From positions 1 through 62,625 of the forward strand of contig JBGANR010000025.1 of assembly GCA_044222225.1 (NCBI GenBank): a stretch of 62,625 nucleotides of DNA, written 5' to 3'. The notes beneath the pieces are model-generated. The model saw only the letters and a program-made list of their open reading frames with translations, was not told the origin of the DNA and searched no databases. Origin of the DNA: JBGANR01 sp044222225. GTDB lineage: Bacteria; Actinomycetota; Actinomycetes; Mycobacteriales; Mycobacteriaceae. The stretch's first letter is position 1, and each line of letters begins with the position of its first letter. The position numbers and the translations under genes are program-made. This document shows positions 37,491 to 45,473 of this stretch, piece after piece.

Positions 37491-38336
37491 ATGGCCGGAC
37501 CGTCTCAGAACCTCATCCCTGCGAAGGTGAAGACCAGGCTTGGCGCGTTGAGCGTCCGCATCCATGGCGAGGGGCCGGTCACGGTGCTGTGGCCGTCGAT
37601 GTTCGTGGACGGCGATACCTGGGACCTCCTCGTCCCTCGGATTCGCGGACGACGTTTGGTCATCGTGGACGGTCCGGGCTTGGGGGAGAGCGACGCCTTG
37701 ACTCGCGAGTCCGATATCGCGGGTGCCGCCGGTGCCGCGATCGACCTGCTTACCGGCCTTGCCGACGCCGGACTCATCCATGCCGAGCCTGTGGACTGGG
37801 TGGGGAACGCGTTCGGCGGGCATGTGGGTTACGAACTTGCGGTCCGCTCCGGGATCCTGCGTTCGCTTGTTGCTATCAGCGCTCCTGTCGAGCCGGTCCC
37901 GGCGAGCTTGCGGCGTCAGATTCGCCTCCTCCATCCGCTGCTTCGAGCCTTTGGACCGATGGGCCCTGTTCGGGATGCGGTCATCCAGGCGATGCTCACG
38001 GACGCCTCCGCTGCCGATCCTGAGCTGCGCGCGGTGGTGCTCGACAGCCTCGCCCGACCGAGCAAAGCAAGCCTCAGTCTCGCGCTGAAGTCATTCATCC
38101 TGAACCGCAAAGACGTCACCTCCCACCTCACCCGGCTCACGGTCCCGGCACTGTTCCTTGCGGGAGACGACCGCGGTGACTGGAGTCCTGAGGACGCCGA
38201 GCGAGCTGCAGTCGCAGCTCCGGATGCGCGAGCAGTGACGATCCACGGGGCGCGTACGCTCCTGCCGCTCGAGCGGCCCGTAGAGGTCGCCCGCGCGCTC
38301 GATGAATTCTGGACCGAGATCAGGGCGTACGCATGA
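37491..38336 (+). CDS. Alpha/beta-hydrolase-fold protein lacking the usual nucleophile
   Basis: A 281-aa alpha/beta-hydrolase-fold protein. The elbow reads VGNAFGGHVG, so Ala stands where the catalytic Ser of GxSxG is expected. The late His segment (usually HLPPLE) reads ARTLLPLERP, so the His also seems absent. A GAGDDRGDWS acid-turn equivalent is kept. Relatives with GNAWGG elbows are known as a subgroup, so this may be a non-hydrolytic or altered enzyme rather than a decayed one. GAGG precedes ATG 37491. It is divergent from a TetR gene. Function unknown. Confidence 0.8.
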   Translation: MAGPSQNLIPAKVKTRLGALSVRIHGEGPVTVLWPSMFVDGDTWDLLVPRIRGRRLVIVDGPGLGESDALTRESDIAGAAGAAIDLLTGLADAGLIHAEPVDWVGNAFGGHVGYELAVRSGILRSLVAISAPVEPVPASLRRQIRLLHPLLRAFGPMGPVRDAVIQAMLTDASAADPELRAVVLDSLARPSKASLSLALKSFILNRKDVTSHLTRLTVPALFLAGDDRGDWSPEDAERAAVAAPDARAVTIHGARTLLPLERPVEVARALDEFWTEIRAYA

Positions 38337-38446
38337 TCCGGTAGGTGCTTCACGGATCGCCGTAGCCGCGCTGCTCGTCCACTCTCGCGGGAAGTGTCGG
38401 TTGGGCGCGTCGCAAGGACTCAGACCAGTCCGGTTGTCCGTCGTCT

Positions 38447-39438
38447 CTATCGGGTCACGACGACCTTTCCCTTGGCTTTGCCCTGCTCGACGTAGGCCAT
38501 GGCGTCGAGCGTCTCTGTGAACGGGAAGGTCCGGTCGAGGACGGGACGCAGCGTGCCGTTGTCGTAGAGTGCCGCGAGTGAAGCGAGCTGGGTGCCGTCG
38601 GCCCGCATGAAGAAGAACGAGTAGCGAACGCCCAGCTTGCGAGCCTGACGCCGGACCTTTCGGCTCAGGATGGCCATGACCGGCTTGAGGAGGGGCTGTC
38701 TGAGTTGGTTGGCGAAGGACGGGTCGGGCGGGCCGACGACGCTGATCGCAAGACCGCCCGGCCGGAGGACGGTCAGCGACTTCTCCAGACTCGCCTGGCC
38801 GAGGGAGTCCAGCACCACGTCGTATCCGGACAGGACGTCGGCGAAGTCCTGCGCCGTGTAGTCGATGACCTCGTCCGCGCCGAGCGCCTGAACCTTGCCG
38901 ACGTCCTTGGTGCTCGCCGTGGTAGCGACGTGCGCACCGAGATGCTTGGCGACCTGGATGACGGTGGATCCGAGCCCGCCGGCACCGGCTTGGACCAGGA
39001 CCTTCTGCCCGGGCTGGAGGCAGCCACGTCGACGAGGGCCTGCCAGGCGGCGAGCGCGACGAGGGGCACGGCGGCCGCTTCCTCGAACGACAAGGAGGTC
39101 GGCTTGAGGGCGACGTCGTCCGCCTCGACGGCGATCTGCTCGGCGAACGCGCCGATGCGCAAGTCGCGCGGGCGGGCGTAGACCTCGTCGTCGGCCTTCA
39201 AGCCGCGGACCTCGGCGCCGACCTCGGTGATCACTCCGGCGAGATCGTGGCCGAGGACGAAGGGCCGCTTATACTTGATGAGCTGCTTGAACTCCCCGTT
39301 GCGGACCATCGTGTCGAGCGGGTTGATGCTGGCCGCCCCGACGTCGACCAGGACGTCGCGAGGTCCGGCGCTCGCTGTCGGGACATCGGCCGCTTCGAGT
39401 CCTTCGGGTCCGTAGTGGGTGACGGCGAAAGCCTTCAT
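38447..39438 (-). pseudogene. NAD(P)-dependent quinone-oxidoreductase-like protein, frameshifted
   Basis: A medium-chain dehydrogenase of the zinc-free quinone-reductase type. The N-terminal frame (MKAFAVTHYGPEGLEAADVP to AAWQALVDVA) is lost near 39021. The C-terminal frame continues with QPGQKVLVQAGAGGLGS, VVLDSLGQASLEKS and ends KAKGKVVVTR at 38447. One added base (GGCC instead of GGC on the plus strand at about 39021) restores about 331 aa. ATG 39438 has AGGAAG upstream and overlaps the stop of the truncated tetR gene. It may be a true pseudogene or a run-length sequence error. Confidence 0.78.
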
Positions 39439-39914
39439 CGATCTTCCTGTCGGGTCGGGTGTGCGGGATGTCGCGGAGCGGTGGCCAAGGTCATCGCGTT
39501 GCCGAATGCTGCAGCGAGGATGCGGTCGGACAGTTCCGGATCGGTGACCGCGCGGGCGGCCTGGATCGAGCCGACGAGCAAGGAGAACAGGCCGATGGCA
39601 CGCTCGGTGGTCCGCTGCGGATCGCCGTCGTCGAGGTGGCGGGCGATGGCCTCGATCATCGACGCGGCGCCCGCGGTGTAAGCCTGTCGGACCGTGACGT
39701 CGCATCGGCCGATCTCATCCAGCAGCGCTGCGGAGGGGCATCCGCCGGCGACGTCGTCGCGGTGTGCGGGAGAGGTATTCGCGGAGGAAGGCCTCGACCG
39801 AATCGAGCCCGGCGGGCAGCGAGTTCACGACGGCGACCTGGTGCTGGAGCTGTTGGGCGACGACACTCGCGACGAGGTCGTCCTTCGAGGAGAAGTGGCC
39901 GTAGAAGGCGCCGT
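39435..39914 (-). pseudogene. Truncated and frameshifted TetR-family regulator
   Basis: On the minus strand the sequence reads GAFYGHFSSKDDLVASVV and VEAFLREYLS, then, in a second frame, AHRDDVAGGCPSAALLDEIG to the stop at 39435. The first 35 or so residues, including most of the HTH, are missing: the reading is cut at about 39914, exactly where the second fic copy begins. The internal shift at 39768-39770 is explained by two lost C residues in a C run (EYLSPAHRDD expected). The stop overlaps the start of the oxidoreductase gene (ATGA). Recombination with the fic sequence probably destroyed the gene. Confidence 0.75.
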
Positions 39915-40173
39915 GTGGATCGGGACGCGCAGCGATTCACCGGCCGGTGCCGAGTTCGTGGCACCGCATGAGCGGTTGGTGCCGGCGTTGATCGACGATG
40001 TCGTGGTACTTGCGCGTCGGACTGATCTACCGGCCCTCACGTCTGTTGCTGTCTCGCATGCCCAGTTCGAGACGATCCGCCCGTTTACCGATGGCAATGG
40101 CCGGAACGGGCGTGCATTTGCGCAGGCGAAATTGCGGTATCGAGAGTCACGAGGAACATCGCCGCACCAGTAC
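39913..40173 (+). pseudogene. Fic gene fragment (partial duplicate)
   Basis: About 260 bp closely match fic positions 35961-36221 (VWIGTRSDSPAGAEFVAPHE is nearly identical). The Fic motif reads RPFTDGNGRNGR: the catalytic His has become Arg. Neither the N-terminal half nor the winged helix is present, and a small deletion shifts the frame after LRYRE. Together with the intact fic this forms a direct repeat about 3.95 kb apart. It is fused to the truncated tetR gene, which marks a recombination junction. Confidence 0.85.
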
Positions 40174-40257
40174 TTAAGTAGAGGGGAATCCGTGCAGTGA
40201 ACCTCGTCGCATCTCGCTACTATATGGCTAGAAGTTGACGCGAAGGAGGGATCCAGC

Positions 40258-41211
40258 GTGCAAAGGACTGTCCAGTATTGGCGTCTGGTGAAGACTGACG
40301 GCACTCCGCTCGACGGAGTTTTTCCGGCGGATGACGTTACGTCCGCGCTGGTTGCTGCCGAGCGGACGCAGAAGGGTCGCTACCGGACCTGCTCGGATGG
40401 CATGGTGCTGGTCGTACACGGGATTGCTGGCCCTCCGAACCCGATTCTCGTCCTCAATAAGGTTCGGCGAGAGAACCTGCCAAGCGTTGGTGACAAGGTC
40501 GGTGCACGGCGACCGATCGGATTGACCGACGGCGAAGGCTTGCTCGAGCCGACGTATTGCCTCTTCGTCGAGAACAACGTTGTCGCGATGCTGACGAGCG
40601 GTAATGGTCCGCGTGCACGTAGGCTCTGTGACTACCTTCGTGCGAAGCTTGACGTGGAAGTTGGGCTGGATCCAGTCCTGACTCATGATCTTGATCGCGT
40701 ACTTGAGGAGATGCGTCTGTCGTCAGTCGAGATTGCGGTACCGGCGCATGTAGTGACCCGTGATCTAATTGGCGGCGACTGGGCATCGGCGCTGGCTGCG
40801 AACCGTGTGCTTGTTCAGGATGGTGGAGTGATTCGAGTGGGTGTAACGGTTGGACGCCGTGGTACACGTGCAGAGAAGGGGCGGATCCGGGCATCAATTC
40901 GCTTGCTGGTTGATCAGCTGCGAGGCTCGGCTGCCACTGAGGAACTCGACTCCGCGCGCGTCACTGGAACAATTAATGGAACGCAGCGGTCAGTTGATCT
41001 GCATGCTGATCGCTTTGTTGAGAAAGTTGAAGTCGCTGCCGACCGGATCAACGATCCTGAGGAATCGGCTAGGTATGCGCGAATGATCTTGAACGAGGCA
41101 TTACGTGGCAGTCGTGACCACCTCGATCTTGCGGTGCCCTCGGTGCCTAACGGCACCGCGAGTGGTCACGTCGCGAGATTTATTGAGAAGCCTGATGATG
41201 AGCGAGTCTAG
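40258..41211 (+). CDS. RexA-like predicted phage-exclusion sensor protein
   Basis: A 317-aa soluble protein without a signal peptide. I see a pattern like phage lambda RexA in the middle: LEPTYCLFVENNVVAMLTSG followed by RRLCDYLRAKL, comparable to PSFLFVEGDTIGFART and TDFL in RexA. Length is similar (RexA is 279 aa). Similarity elsewhere is too weak to claim by eye. GTG 40258 has a strong GAAGGAGG, eight bases away, and TATATG at 40221 is a possible -10. The gene overlaps the next one by 17 bp, which encodes a four-helix membrane protein; RexB is also a small four-helix protein. GC content falls here, which suggests foreign origin. Confidence 0.6.
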   Translation: MQRTVQYWRLVKTDGTPLDGVFPADDVTSALVAAERTQKGRYRTCSDGMVLVVHGIAGPPNPILVLNKVRRENLPSVGDKVGARRPIGLTDGEGLLEPTYCLFVENNVVAMLTSGNGPRARRLCDYLRAKLDVEVGLDPVLTHDLDRVLEEMRLSSVEIAVPAHVVTRDLIGGDWASALAANRVLVQDGGVIRVGVTVGRRGTRAEKGRIRASIRLLVDQLRGSAATEELDSARVTGTINGTQRSVDLHADRFVEKVEVAADRINDPEESARYARMILNEALRGSRDHLDLAVPSVPNGTASGHVARFIEKPDDERV

Positions 41212-41725
41212 CCGTACGCCTCTTTATCGTGAGTCGTGGCTGCGGAAAATAATTCTGTGGTGGGTGCGTAATCGCTGGGCTGACGTGCTAATCGCAGCAG
41301 TGTCGGTTGCTCTCTGGTTGGAAGCCGGTCGAAGAGATTGGATACCATGCGCCCTTACTGAGGTGGATAAGGCGCAGCGGCAGGTTTTGTACCAGACAGC
41401 AATGAGTATTTCGGCGACGATGGGCGGGTTCACGCTTACATCGGTTTCAATCCTCGTCAATTTGATGCGTACACCGCTTACCGCAATTGAGCGACTCTTG
41501 CCCGCCGGCGATAAGGAAAAAGTCGGTGATGTCGTTATAGGGGTTCTTCCGTCGCTTGCTGCGTCATTCATGGTTTCAACAGTCGGATTGCTCATCGATG
41601 TTCATAACGACCTTGGGCGTTGGTGGATCGAGGCTGCTCTTATTGTCGCGATGACTGCCGGAATGTTGGGACTCTTTCGTGTTACGTGGGTAGTTCGCCG
41701 ACTGCTCGCCGCATCGAATTCGTAG
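41195..41725 (+). CDS. RexB-like four-helix membrane protein
   Basis: A 176-aa integral membrane protein with four hydrophobic segments: ADVLIAAVSVALWLEAG, ISATMGGFTLTSVSILVNLM, VVIGVLPSLAASFMVSTVGLL and AALIVAMTAGMLGLFRVTWVV. A basic N-terminus and basic loops suggest an oriented channel or pore. ATG 41195 follows GAGAAG and overlaps the RexA-like gene, so the two are translationally coupled. The size and four-helix plan match RexB, the depolarising channel of lambda exclusion, but sequence identity is low and the assignment is inferred from architecture. Confidence 0.6.
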   Translation: MMSESSRTPLYRESWLRKIILWWVRNRWADVLIAAVSVALWLEAGRRDWIPCALTEVDKAQRQVLYQTAMSISATMGGFTLTSVSILVNLMRTPLTAIERLLPAGDKEKVGDVVIGVLPSLAASFMVSTVGLLIDVHNDLGRWWIEAALIVAMTAGMLGLFRVTWVVRRLLAASNS

Positions 41726-42344
41726 ATTCTTCCATAAAGCTGGGGGTATGGATCGGAGTTGTCTTGTAAGTATTCACAGTTGATCGGTCAGTATGTCGGT
41801 CCGCCGAGGTCGGAGAATCGTTGTGTACAGCTCTCCGAGGATATCCATGAAATTTCAAAAACGAAGGAATAGGAGGCTCTCGCCGACCTTATCTGTGGAA
41901 ATGTTGGCTCGGCTGACCGGGCGACGGCGGCGAGTTGAACTACTTTCCGTACCGGTCCAGCAGCTACATAACAGAGTTCTTCCGAGATCCTATCTCATTC
42001 CAATGTGGCGTGGTGGCCTTCCGTGCGCATGAACCCAGCGATTCGTTGACACCCATGTTTGCCGCATCCGTAATTGATGGGATCGGCTTTCAGACCGCCG
42101 GCATGTTCGAAGCTATTGCAGGAGCTATGGCTTCGACTCATGCACGATCACGGTGTCTTCTCAAAGCGCCTGCGCAAGTATCAGGTATATTTTTCGGGCC
42201 CAAGTAGGCGGAACTGCCCTGAACAGAAGTCCTTATTGTTCGCAAGTGCATGTAAAATAGTTGGATGCCAATGGTTCCTTCCGTGTGCGGCAGCAAACGA
42301 GCAAGCCTGCGTTTGCAAATACTCCCGGAGAGCATCGGCCCCTC
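41726..42344. other. Lower-GC stretch between RexAB-like and Septu-like modules
   Basis: This stretch of about 620 bp has no convincing gene. One forward frame from TTG 41935 to 42207 encodes 90 residues (NYFPYRSSSYITEFFRD at the start); it has a protein-like beginning but stops early and matches no family that I recognise. It may be the remnant of a larger accessory gene. No tRNA, repeat or strong terminator was seen. Confidence 0.4.
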
Positions 42345-42998
42345 CTATTTTATAGTAGATATAGAAGGAATGGAGCATTCCGAAAGTAGTCCGACAGCTT
42401 CATCTCTGTACATCTTTCCTAGAGACAGGCTTTTGAACTGCCGGCGCAGTATATCTGGAAGCTCGCCTTGAAGGTTCGGGTTGATTTCGTAGGTAATCAG
42501 AACGGTCGCGTCTAGTTCGATTGTCACGGTTACGAATTGAGTATCAGGAAGAGTCATGAAGTGTGGGTGGAAGTAGAGGTATGATCCGCTGTCCTCGAAT
42601 TGTGCCCGCTTAGCATTGTTGCACTCGCGGCAGGCGGGGAGGAGGTTGAGAGTGAGTATTGAATATTCGGGAAAGTGCTTCCGGGGCAAGTAGTGATCAA
42701 TCTCGCCGGCCTTGCTGTTCCCGCATAGGAAACAGATGCCTCGGGTGGAGGAGAAGATTTCCGGGCGGAACTGCACCAGTTGCCCTGAGTTCAACAGCGA
42801 CCAGTTTGATGAGAGAATGTGCCGGTCGTTGTCGGCCCAGATTTGCGGAGCACATAAGCCACTGCATTGTGTGTACTTATCGTAACGACGGAATACTTCG
42901 CCGGCCAGTTCCTTCAGCCGTTCGTGAGCATGGCGGCGTTGAACCACGCCGTTGTACAGTTCCTTGTCGTCGACTGCCGGTCGCTGTGCAGCAATCAT
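42345..42998 (-). CDS. ptuB: HNH endonuclease, PtuB-like (Septu)
   Basis: A 217-aa HNH nuclease. Zinc and catalytic residues are visible: CFLCG (Cys89, Cys92), IDHYLPRKHFPEYS (Asp101, His102) and LLPACRECNNAKR (Cys123, Cys126, Asn127). This Cys-x-x-Cys plus DH pattern is typical of PtuB in Septu systems. It overlaps the upstream ATPase gene by 4 bp (ATGA), so both proteins are made from one message. Base composition is lower in GC than flanking DNA. It is expected to cut nucleic acid after ATPase-controlled activation. Target unknown. Confidence 0.8.
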   Translation of the reverse strand: MIAAQRPAVDDKELYNGVVQRRHAHERLKELAGEVFRRYDKYTQCSGLCAPQIWADNDRHILSSNWSLLNSGQLVQFRPEIFSSTRGICFLCGNSKAGEIDHYLPRKHFPEYSILTLNLLPACRECNNAKRAQFEDSGSYLYFHPHFMTLPDTQFVTVTIELDATVLITYEINPNLQGELPDILRRQFKSLSLGKMYRDEAVGLLSECSIPSISTIK

Positions 42999-44530
42999 TT
43001 TTGGTGCATGTAGTTCAAAACTAATGCCCGTGCCTGGGCACTCAGGCTTGGCTGGAACATTTCTTCAATTTCCTCCATCGAGTAGGTAATGGCTAGGTGG
43101 GCAAGTACGCTCTGGTAATCTGTAGAGCTCGAGTCCATCGAGAACACGAACCTGGTAATTGCTCCGATCGATTCACCGAAAGTCTCGATATCGGGCGTGA
43201 TCGTCGTGGTTTGATTGTCGATTCGTTCTAGAATCTGCACGAAACGCGCCGGGATCTCCTGCACGACGACCGGACTATGGGTCGCTATGATCGCGAATGA
43301 GTCGTGTTTATCGAGCAAGTACTGAATCGCCCGTAAGAGGGCTGCGGCCAAAGGGGGGTGGAGGTGCGTTTCGGGTTCATCGACGAGGAGCAGCGAACGA
43401 TTTTGCAGATGGGCGGCCAGTTGTGTGATGATGTTTACCACGATCTTATGGCCGGTACTCAGCTTACTGAACTGTTCGATGGCCGAAACTGTTTCGGACA
43501 GCTGGCTCAGCTGTCGGATGTCGACACCGATACGTCCGAAGGATGGTTCTGCGGAGAGAATCTCGAAGGCGTCGCCTAGATGCCCGTGGTTTTCACGGGC
43601 ATGGGCGTCATTGAGGGCGGCGCCAAACTCTAGTTCGATTTCATGGATCGATTTTAGTTGTAGATCTTTTTTTGGCGACCTGCCTGTGTTTCTCCTGACC
43701 TTATTACTGGTATCTACGACCCGCCGCAGTCCGCAATACGTGTACCCAAAGCTGCTTATTTTCTCGGGACCATCGTTGCTGATCGAGCTGGGTATTTCGA
43801 ACGTGTCGAATGCACTGTAAGATACTGCCACTACTGCGCCAAACGTCGTGTCAACTCCCGTAAGGCTGGATTGCAGTTCTCCGGGTTTTAGGTCAGTTAC
43901 TCTACTGATCGTTAATGCGATGTCGGCGAGCAGTGTGGTCTTTCCTGCACCGTTGTACCCAACCAGGACATTACATCGGCCAGGCGTCGGCCCCGAGTCG
44001 TCGAAGAGGAACTCAATGGACGCGGCCTCGTTGTAGCTAATCCAGTGAAACTTAAATGAGGCGATTCCGATAGGCCGTTTTGCGCCTGAATTGAGTTCAG
44101 CGGCTACCGCAAGAGCGTTTTCTGCATGGCCGAATCGAAGGAGTGACACACTCCATCCGGATTCGTTCTCGAAATCAGATCGAATGCTTGCATCGTATGC
44201 GGCGTCTCGAATTGAGCGTAGGTAGGAGTCTGATATGCTGGAAGGTAGCGCAGATACTATTTGGTAGTAGTCAGATGATTGGCCGACTGAGCAGTAGTTC
44301 TCATCGAGTTTGTCGAATCTCTTGTTTATGGGTGTTGGGCCCTTTTGTTGGTCTCGCCGCAAGATCTTCACAGTTCCAAGCTCGTGGCGACTATGGTCAT
44401 CGGTATATAGAATTGCGCGAAATGTAGTCTTGAACCGGAAGTCATCCCAATTTTCTCGTTGCAGCACTACGTAAGGCGGCTTCATCTTTGGCGCCAATGA
44501 GGTTGCGTCGGTTACTGCAAATGTCAGCAT
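42995..44530 (-). CDS. ptuA: AAA/ABC-type ATPase, PtuA-like (Septu), with N-terminal extension
   Basis: A 511-aa P-loop ATPase. Walker A is GYNGAGKTT (191-199), the signature-like motif is KLSTGHKIV, Walker B is LLLVDEPETHLHP (380-392) and the H-loop is IIATHSPVVV. Together with the coupled HNH gene this is the PtuA-PtuB layout of Septu anti-phage systems. About 190 residues precede Walker A (NYCSVGQSSDYYQIVSALP and SLLRFGHAENAL stand out), longer than in compact PtuA proteins; this extension may sense the trigger. Start ATG 44530. Other ATPase-HNH modules remain an alternative. Confidence 0.8.
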   Translation of the reverse strand: MLTFAVTDATSLAPKMKPPYVVLQRENWDDFRFKTTFRAILYTDDHSRHELGTVKILRRDQQKGPTPINKRFDKLDENYCSVGQSSDYYQIVSALPSSISDSYLRSIRDAAYDASIRSDFENESGWSVSLLRFGHAENALAVAAELNSGAKRPIGIASFKFHWISYNEAASIEFLFDDSGPTPGRCNVLVGYNGAGKTTLLADIALTISRVTDLKPGELQSSLTGVDTTFGAVVAVSYSAFDTFEIPSSISNDGPEKISSFGYTYCGLRRVVDTSNKVRRNTGRSPKKDLQLKSIHEIELEFGAALNDAHARENHGHLGDAFEILSAEPSFGRIGVDIRQLSQLSETVSAIEQFSKLSTGHKIVVNIITQLAAHLQNRSLLLVDEPETHLHPPLAAALLRAIQYLLDKHDSFAIIATHSPVVVQEIPARFVQILERIDNQTTTITPDIETFGESIGAITRFVFSMDSSSTDYQSVLAHLAITYSMEEIEEMFQPSLSAQARALVLNYMHQK

Positions 44531-44736
44531 TCACGACCTTGTCTGTGCGTCAAACAGCTGTCCTGTCTCAGGGCGGGCGATTAGGTGTTGGCTGGCGTGG
44601 GGCTCCGGCCGTGGATGTGGAACCTCGTAAGGATGATTGTACTGCCGCCTAGAATGGGTCGTTTGGCAATAGTCTGAACCCGCCGACCCCGCGGCTCGAC
44701 GCCTGCTGAGCGAAGCCGCGGAGGGGCGAGGCTGAA

Positions 44737-45369
44737 TCAGCAACTCCCAGGCGCCCGATGGCGAGCCGCGATCGTCCGTGCCGCCTCATCGACGACCCGG
44801 CGCGTCTCCTCCTCGCTGAGCGACCAGCCGCCGTGAATGAGCCGGGGCCAGAAGACGACGGTGGAGATCATGCCGAGGAACTGCGCCGCCGCCGTGTCCG
44901 GATCGTCGACCCGCGCGGTTCCCGCCGTATGCTCTGCTCGCAGGTAGCGTCCGAGCGCGGCGAACACGGGCAGCGTGCCGAAGTCGAACGTCCGCGCGCG
45001 CAGCTCGGGGAATCGCTGGGACTCGCCGATCAGCGTCCGGATCAAGTCCTCCATCCGCGGACGAGACAGCAACTCGACGTAGGCGGTGCCCAGCGCGACC
45101 AGCCCGGCGTGGAAGTCCCCGGTCGGCGGGTCGGCGAGTTCGCCGGCGGGCAGGTCGCCGGCGGCGAGGACCGTCGCCTCGAAGAGCTCGGCCTTGGTGG
45201 GGAACTGCTTGAACAGAGTTGCCTTGGACACCCCGGCGCTCCTGGCGACCTGCGCCAACGAGGTCCTGTCGTAGCCGGATTCGAGGAACAGATCCGTGGC
45301 CGCGTCGAGGATCGCCGCGCGGTTCGTCGCGGCGACCTGCCGGTGGTATGCGGATAGTTCGCGGGACAT
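44737..45369 (-). CDS. TetR-family transcriptional regulator
   Basis: A 210-aa regulator. The HTH is clear (residues about 16-62: AAILDAATDLFLESGYDRTS, then VARSAGVSKATLFKQFPTK). The C-terminal domain is of the TetR_C type (ALGTAYVELLSRP). It is divergent from the DHFR-like reductase gene, with two related palindromes in the 104-bp shared region. The 206 bp between this gene and the Septu-like ATPase gene hold nothing that I recognise and mark the end of the lower-GC island. Confidence 0.88.
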   Translation of the reverse strand: MSRELSAYHRQVAATNRAAILDAATDLFLESGYDRTSLAQVARSAGVSKATLFKQFPTKAELFEATVLAAGDLPAGELADPPTGDFHAGLVALGTAYVELLSRPRMEDLIRTLIGESQRFPELRARTFDFGTLPVFAALGRYLRAEHTAGTARVDDPDTAAAQFLGMISTVVFWPRLIHGGWSLSEEETRRVVDEAARTIAARHRAPGSC

Positions 45370-45389
45370 GAGCCCAGTATGACAGGAGG

Positions 45390-45453
45390 TGAGTTGACTG
45401 ACTCATCTCCTGAGGAGGGCTACGTTCGGTTGAGGTGAGTCAACCGACTCACC
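45390..45453. promoter_or_regulatory. Two TetR operator candidates
   Basis: TGAGT-N6-ACTCA occurs at 45390-45405 and the longer GGTGAGT-N6-ACTCACC at 45434-45453. Both are inverted repeats of the same half-site with the same 6-bp spacer, lying in the divergent tetR/reductase promoter region. This is good evidence for paired binding of the adjacent TetR protein. Confidence 0.65.
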
Positions 45454-45473
45454 ACGGGCCGAAGGAGCCGATC

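Noticed and set aside
39694..40200. 168-codon chimeric plus-strand frame spanning the tetR/fic junction
   Set aside because: It joins antisense tetR sequence to the fic fragment; both halves are explained as broken pieces, so it is not a real fusion gene.
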